Source: Bifidobacterium breve (GTDB taxonomy: Bacteria; Actinomycetota; Actinomycetes; S36-B12). From it: a stretch of DNA of 17,527 nucleotides. Position 1 is the first letter of the stretch. Each line of letters begins with the position of its first letter. The stretch covers positions 1 through 17,527 of the forward strand of contig CALPZT020000007.1 of the NCBI GenBank assembly GCA_943328365.2, given 5' to 3'. The notes under the pieces are model-generated. The model did not search any database. It saw only the letters and a program-made list of their open reading frames with translations, and was not told the origin of the DNA. Made by a program: the position numbers and the translations under genes. This document shows positions 13,972-17,527 of this stretch, in pieces.

Positions 13972-14538
13972 ATGATTACTGCCCGAAAACGATGCCTGCA
14001 TGTGTTTGCCAGCGCATTTTTCGCGGTGTGCGGTCTTGTTGCCATCGAACAAGCACCAGCGCATGCTGTGGCGCAGTCTGCAGCGCCAACACTGCAGCCG
14101 GCAGTGTGGCAAAAGGGGGTTCAGGCATGCCTGAGCAACCGGACGAGTGAGTCGATCAAGCTTTTATGGGGCAACGAAATGTATCCGGCGGACTACGTAA
14201 TCCGTCTTTCGGAGAACGTCACCCGGGTTGGCAATGGAAAGGTGACCTTGAAGCCGGGGATGAAGATCTGCTCGACGGGTCGCACCAACCTGCCGGGAAC
14301 AATGGATGTCACTGTCAGTGTCACGTACGAGAACGGGAGAGAGCAACAGTTCGGTTTCTACAACCCGTCCATGGGTCGTCCGGACTTCTACCCTGTCTAT
14401 CAGGGCAGCAGCGTTGGCAAGCACACGACATTTTCAGTCGGCGATGTGCATGAGTACGAGTATCACTTCCACACCTTCACGGTGAGCCGTGAGGCGGACA
14501 CGAAAGTGAAGGAGTTCCGCGTTGTCTTCGTCCAGTAG
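13972..14538 (+). CDS. Secreted protein, family A (unknown function)
   Basis: 188 residues from the ATG at 13972, chosen because GAAAGG lies six bases upstream; an in-frame ATG at 13966 and a longer open frame to 13900 are less likely. The signal peptide is basic then hydrophobic (about 8-25) and has a signal-peptidase I site after APAHA (about residue 32); there is no lipobox, so the product is released rather than lipid-anchored. The mature part follows the family A plan: GVQACLSNRTSESIKLLW, a LKPGMKICSTG turn, VTVSVTYENGREQQFGFYNP with SMGRPDF, then a SVGDVHEYEY segment and a closing TFTVSREADTKVKEFRVVF. It keeps only two of the Cys positions. The next gene starts inside its last codons. 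Confidence 0.85.
   Translation: MITARKRCLHVFASAFFAVCGLVAIEQAPAHAVAQSAAPTLQPAVWQKGVQACLSNRTSESIKLLWGNEMYPADYVIRLSENVTRVGNGKVTLKPGMKICSTGRTNLPGTMDVTVSVTYENGREQQFGFYNPSMGRPDFYPVYQGSSVGKHTTFSVGDVHEYEYHFHTFTVSREADTKVKEFRVVFVQ
14509..14514 (+). promoter_or_regulatory. Ribosome binding site for a TTG start inside the upstream gene
   Basis: AAGGAG lies seven bases before the TTG at 14522. Both are within the coding sequence of 13972-14538, which ends at 14538. This strong site decides the start of the next gene and implies translational coupling. Confidence 0.65.
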
Positions 14539-15067
14539 TGGTCGCGGCTTGCGAGTGCTAGCAGCAGGTATTGCTTTAGTGACCCTTTGCGGTGGGTTTG
14601 GCGCCTTCGCGGCTCCCTCCGCTCAAGCGGGCGGGCGCAAGGGGGTGGCAGTCTGCCTGCTCAATGACTCAACGGCCCGCGTGAAGGTCGACTGGATCTC
14701 CTCGGATACCCGTACCCGAGATGGTTGGATTCCGGCCGGTGATCGTGCATGCGCCGAGGGGACCTTCGCCTGGAGGGCGGACTTGGCAATGCGCGTGACG
14801 TGGGCCGATGGGCTCAGCGCGCGCCTGGACTTTAACAATCCGTTAATCGGCTACCCCACCGTGACCATGGATCCCGGAGCGCACAGCGCCGCCGCTGCCT
14901 GCAGCAGCTTTGATAGCAATGATGACGGGCTGGGGTTCACGGCAGACTGTTCGGAGGCCTACAGCGTGGGCACGAGCAACGAGTACTCCACTCGCTACGG
15001 GACCATAAGGGTCACTCGCAAGCAGGATGATGGTTGGAAGCAGTTCGTTGCTCGTGTGATCGAGTAG
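14522..15067 (+). CDS. Secreted protein, family A (unknown function)
   Basis: 181 residues from a TTG that overlaps the end of the previous gene by 17 bases. A signal peptide (hydrophobic about 11-30) ends at APSAQA, with cleavage after about residue 36; no lipobox. The mature protein shows the family A pattern: GVAVCLLNDSTARVKVDW, a PAGDRACAEG turn, MRVTWADGLSARLDFNNPLIGYPTV, then two Cys, a YSVGTSNEYS segment and a closing IRVTRKQDDGWKQFVARV. Similarity to the preceding gene covers the whole mature length, so the pair looks like a tandem duplication that has diverged far. Probably the two are made together in similar amounts. Function unknown; two different copies together could form a hetero-oligomer (inference). 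Confidence 0.85.
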   Translation: MSSSSSGRGLRVLAAGIALVTLCGGFGAFAAPSAQAGGRKGVAVCLLNDSTARVKVDWISSDTRTRDGWIPAGDRACAEGTFAWRADLAMRVTWADGLSARLDFNNPLIGYPTVTMDPGAHSAAAACSSFDSNDDGLGFTADCSEAYSVGTSNEYSTRYGTIRVTRKQDDGWKQFVARVIE

Positions 15068-15150
15068 CGCCGTATCACGTGTGGAGTTCGTAGACGCACT
15101 CCATCCACGACACTCAATTCGCTTGCGGTGGCTGCCTTCAGAGTCAGAGA

Positions 15151-16542
15151 ATGGCGCCCATGTCGAACGAGTACCGGCAAGAACTTGCCCGCAGCCTCAC
15201 GCTTCGGGAGAACATCCTCATCACGCTTTCGACGGTAACTCCGGCGTCCAGCGTCTTCATCATCATCCCTTCGCTGATCGTGGGGCTCGCGGGCGGCAGT
15301 GTCGCGGCCATGGTGATCGCGGCCTTCCTCGCGATCTTCGTCGGGCTTTGCTACGCCGAGCTTTCGAGCCGGTGGCCGATAAGTGGGGGCGAGTACACAT
15401 GGGCCGCCCGACTTCTTGGAAAGCCGATGGGCTTTGGGGTCCTCACGCTGTCGCTCATGGCTGGGATTCTCATCATCTCCGTCATTGGGTCCGGGGTGGG
15501 TACCTATCTCTCGGTCGTCTGGGATGGCTTCGACTCACCGTGGACGACGATCATCGTCATCGTCATCACCACGGTCGTGGCCTGCTTCACGATCAAGACG
15601 AATGCCTGGGTGACAGGAATCTTCCTCGGACTTGAGGTACTCGCCGTTCTCGTCCTCGTCGTGCTCGGTTTCTCGGACATTCAGCGCGGCCTCGACACAT
15701 TCGTGACGCCGCAGACGCTTGGAGCGTCCGGCGGTCTTGAACCGGTGACGTGGGGTGTCTTGTTCTCGCTTGTCTCCGTTGCGCTCTTCGCTTACGGCGG
15801 ATACGGCACAGCCGTCTTCTACTCCGAGGAGACGAAGAACGCCTCGAAGACGATGGCCCGTGCGGTCATGGTGTCCCTCCTTGTCACGGTCCTCGTTGAG
15901 CTGCTGCCGGTCATGGCCGTCATTCTCGGAGCAGACTCCCTCGAGTCGCTTATGGCGTCAGACACGCCAATGAACGATTTTCTGGTTCAGCGCGGGGGCG
16001 AAACCGTGAACATGCTTGTCAGCATCGGCATTGCCATTGCGGTGTTCAACGCGGTGATCGCGATCCAGATTCAGAATGCGCGATTGGTCTTCGCATCCGC
16101 CCGTGACCGTTCGTGGCCGGTTGGCGTCGACCGACTGCTCGGGTCGATCAACCCACGGACGAAATCGCCCATTGCGGCGACGGTCCTCGTCGGCGTCCTT
16201 GCAGCTGCTGCCGGATATCTTCTCCCGTTCGCATGGCTGATCGTGGCAACGAGCGCAACGGTCGTCGTGATCTACGTCGCGATCGCATTCGCGTCGCTTC
16301 GCGCCCGATCGGCCTCGGGCGGACGGCCTGACCACTACCGCATGCCGCTGTGGCCGCTGCCGCCGATCATTGTCATCGCGTTCATGGCCTATGTGCTGTA
16401 CAAGATCCTCGCGACTGATCCGACTCCGCTGATCGTCGCGGTTGCCTCGATCCTCGTCGGCGTCATCTGGTACGCGATCTTCATCCGTCCCAAGCAAGGC
16501 GAGCGCTGGACGCTGCCCGAACCACAGGCCGACGAGAGCTGA
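15151..16542 (+). CDS. APC-superfamily amino acid/polyamine permease
   Basis: 463 residues, about twelve membrane segments across the whole length. The first segment region (TLRENILITLSTVTPASSVFIIIPSL) and the YAELSSRWPISGGEYTWA motif (about 68-85) are typical of the APC superfamily, as are the Tyr-Gly-Gly-Tyr stretch followed by SEETKNASKTMARAV (about 220-240) and ARLVFASARDRSWP (about 310-323) on cytoplasmic loops. It should move an amino acid, polyamine or similar compound across the membrane with a proton or by exchange; the substrate cannot be told from sequence. The ribosome site is poor and ATG codons at residues 1 and 4 are both possible. It lies 83 bp after the secreted-protein pair, on the same strand, without a copy of the dyad motif, so it may be read through or independent. 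Confidence 0.92.
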   Translation: MAPMSNEYRQELARSLTLRENILITLSTVTPASSVFIIIPSLIVGLAGGSVAAMVIAAFLAIFVGLCYAELSSRWPISGGEYTWAARLLGKPMGFGVLTLSLMAGILIISVIGSGVGTYLSVVWDGFDSPWTTIIVIVITTVVACFTIKTNAWVTGIFLGLEVLAVLVLVVLGFSDIQRGLDTFVTPQTLGASGGLEPVTWGVLFSLVSVALFAYGGYGTAVFYSEETKNASKTMARAVMVSLLVTVLVELLPVMAVILGADSLESLMASDTPMNDFLVQRGGETVNMLVSIGIAIAVFNAVIAIQIQNARLVFASARDRSWPVGVDRLLGSINPRTKSPIAATVLVGVLAAAAGYLLPFAWLIVATSATVVVIYVAIAFASLRARSASGGRPDHYRMPLWPLPPIIVIAFMAYVLYKILATDPTPLIVAVASILVGVIWYAIFIRPKQGERWTLPEPQADES

Positions 16543-16694
16543 CGGACTCACCGCGAGATGAGAGGCTCCCCCGCGAGCGGAGCTGCTCGACGTGAACTGC
16601 TGCCGCAGTCATGCCCCACATGCTGAACGGCCCACATCCACAGGGTTGCCGATACGCCGTCGCCTCAGCGGCCGGCAGTGCCAGGCTCGTCTAA

Positions 16695-17051
16695 CTTGCC
16701 GACTCCAACGCCGCTGAGCGCGCCGTCGTCGGCCTCATCAACAAGGTCGCCTATCAGAGCATCCGCCCGGTGAGGGCGATCGAGCAAACCATCGCCTCCG
16801 CCAGTCGGCAGAGCGCGAACGTCACGGTGGTGATGTCTCCTGCCGACCAGAGTGACTCGCCGTAGGCATCGTTCGCTGCGAAGGAATGCGGGAATGGATC
16901 GACGGCCAGCACATCGTCGAGCGGTGGGACGACTACGGTCGGTGGCCCGGACGAGAACTCCGGAGCGTCGACGGCCTTCGTTCTCCTCGCCGACAATCCG
17001 CGGCTACCCAACCGCGTCGCGATGCATGGCGAAGACCTGGTCAATTGGTGA
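16695..17051 (+). pseudogene. Possible decayed gene with internal TAG
   Basis: From a stop at 16692 the plus frame runs to TGA 17049-17051, broken only by a TAG at 16863-16865. Codons end mostly in G or C on both sides of the TAG, and both parts read like protein (VVGLINKVAYQSIRPVRAIEQ before it; STAFVLLADNPRLPNRVAMHG after it). There is no good start codon or ribosome site. An uninterrupted 96-codon minus-strand frame (16754-17044) shares the same third positions, so base composition cannot decide between them. Family unknown. Confidence 0.28.
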
Positions 17052-17113
17052 GTGCCTCGGAATGCCCCGATTCATTGCCGCCCCTCAAATCTACGGCTGA
17101 CCGGCTAACGAGT

Positions 17114-17131
17114 GATACGATGTTTCGTATC
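17114..17131. promoter_or_regulatory. Perfect palindrome at the XRE regulator start (candidate autoregulatory operator)
   Basis: GATACGA (17114-17120) and TCGTATC (17125-17131) are perfect 7-bp complements around TGTT. The repeat abuts the ribosome site GGAGGG (17132-17137) and contains TACGAT, a fair -10 element. XRE-type regulators commonly repress their own genes through such sites; that this one does is inference. Confidence 0.55.
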
Positions 17132-17141
17132 GGAGGGTGTC

Positions 17142-17527
17142 ATGACCGCTGCATCGCTGTTGCGCTCGGCCCGGGGGTCGCATGGGCTCTCGCAGCGCGC
17201 CCTAGCCGATCGTGCTCGTGTGGCCCAACCCCGCATCGCCGACATTGAAGCGGGCCAGCACGACACCACCGTGCGCCGGCTCGAACACCTGCTCGCAACG
17301 CTGGGGCAGCGGATCGCGGTGCTGCCGACGCTGTCTCGCCCTGCCTGCGAGGCGGCCCTTGCGATCGCAACGGAACTCGCATCGAACAGTGACCGACATG
17401 CCTGGCGGGAGGTTATCCAACTTTCCGACGACCTTGCCGGTGCATCCCCGGCCGTGCGTGTCGCCCTAGCCGTGACGGAACCCGCACCCACAGGCGATCA
17501 CCGTTACGACGCACTCGTTGCCGCCAT
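17142..17527 (+). CDS. XRE-family helix-turn-helix regulator (partial, 3' end outside window)
   Basis: 128 residues are present from an ATG with GGAGGG four bases upstream; the frame runs off the window. Residues about 4-58 form a Cro/C1-type helix-turn-helix: LLRSARGSHGLSQRALADRA, then VAQPRIADIEAG as the recognition helix region and a following stabilising helix (LEHLLATLGQRIAVLP). The rest is Ala-rich and helical, with a DHRYDALVAA segment at the edge that suggests a longer C-terminal part. Short proteins of this type are often antitoxins paired with a downstream toxin such as a nucleotidyltransferase, but the partner would lie outside the window. The palindrome immediately upstream is consistent with autorepression. 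Confidence 0.8.
   Translation, partial: MTAASLLRSARGSHGLSQRALADRARVAQPRIADIEAGQHDTTVRRLEHLLATLGQRIAVLPTLSRPACEAALAIATELASNSDRHAWREVIQLSDDLAGASPAVRVALAVTEPAPTGDHRYDALVAA

Larger units (their letters stand above)
16543..17141. other. Gene-poor stretch between permease and XRE regulator genes
   Basis: 599 bp without an intact convincing gene. Two small hairpins (GCTCC/GGAGC near 16567-16585 and ACTGC/GCAGT near 16599-16612) follow the permease and could slow transcription, but lack T-runs. A coding-like frame with an internal stop covers 16695-17051. The palindrome of the next gene starts at 17114. No tRNA or other RNA gene seen. Confidence 0.5.

Noticed and set aside
13526..13972. A 148-codon minus-strand open frame overlapping the transposase remnant
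   Set aside because: The transposase-like motifs are in a different minus frame, and this one overlaps the start of the secreted-protein gene without any feature of its own.

Overview
The window looks like chromosomal DNA from a high-GC Gram-positive bacterium (Actinomycetota). Codon third positions are GC-rich, GTG and TTG starts occur, lipoprotein signal peptides are followed by long Ser/Ala/Asp/Glu linkers, and the transposase remnant resembles integrase-core transposases common in actinobacteria. I cannot place it below phylum.

Layout: (1) 1-5144: the tail of an unknown gene, then four lipoprotein genes (two on -, two on +). (2) 5349-11038: a lipoprotein with a Lon-type Ser-Lys protease domain (-), diverging from a NarL-type histidine kinase with two membrane/kinase-like modules (+); a Tat-exported beta-carbonic anhydrase (-); and a NarL/LuxR-type response regulator (+). 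(3) 11164-12984: another lipoprotein and a membrane-anchored protein, 3 nt apart. (4) 12985-13971: decayed DNA with a transposase pseudogene. (5) 13972-15067: two translationally coupled secreted proteins. (6) 15151-16542: an APC-family permease. (7) 16543-17527: a gene-poor stretch, then the start of an XRE-type regulator with a palindrome at its translation start.

The exported proteins are related. Four (142-969, 4509-5144, 13972-14538, 14522-15067) share one small-domain pattern (family A). Two (3212-4189, 11164-12114) form a second family (B). Three of the lipoproteins share nearly the same signal peptide in front of unrelated mature regions.

The main discovery is a 22-bp dyad motif, half-sites yTGyCACC and GGygrCAr separated by 6 bp. 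It occurs upstream of five of the exported-protein units, between the protease and kinase genes, and between the carbonic anhydrase and response regulator genes. My inference is that the kinase/regulator pair controls a local regulon of surface lipoproteins, the extracytoplasmic Lon-like protein and possibly the carbonic anhydrase, and regulates itself. The regulator's binding to this motif, and the function of the exported proteins, are not shown by the sequence.
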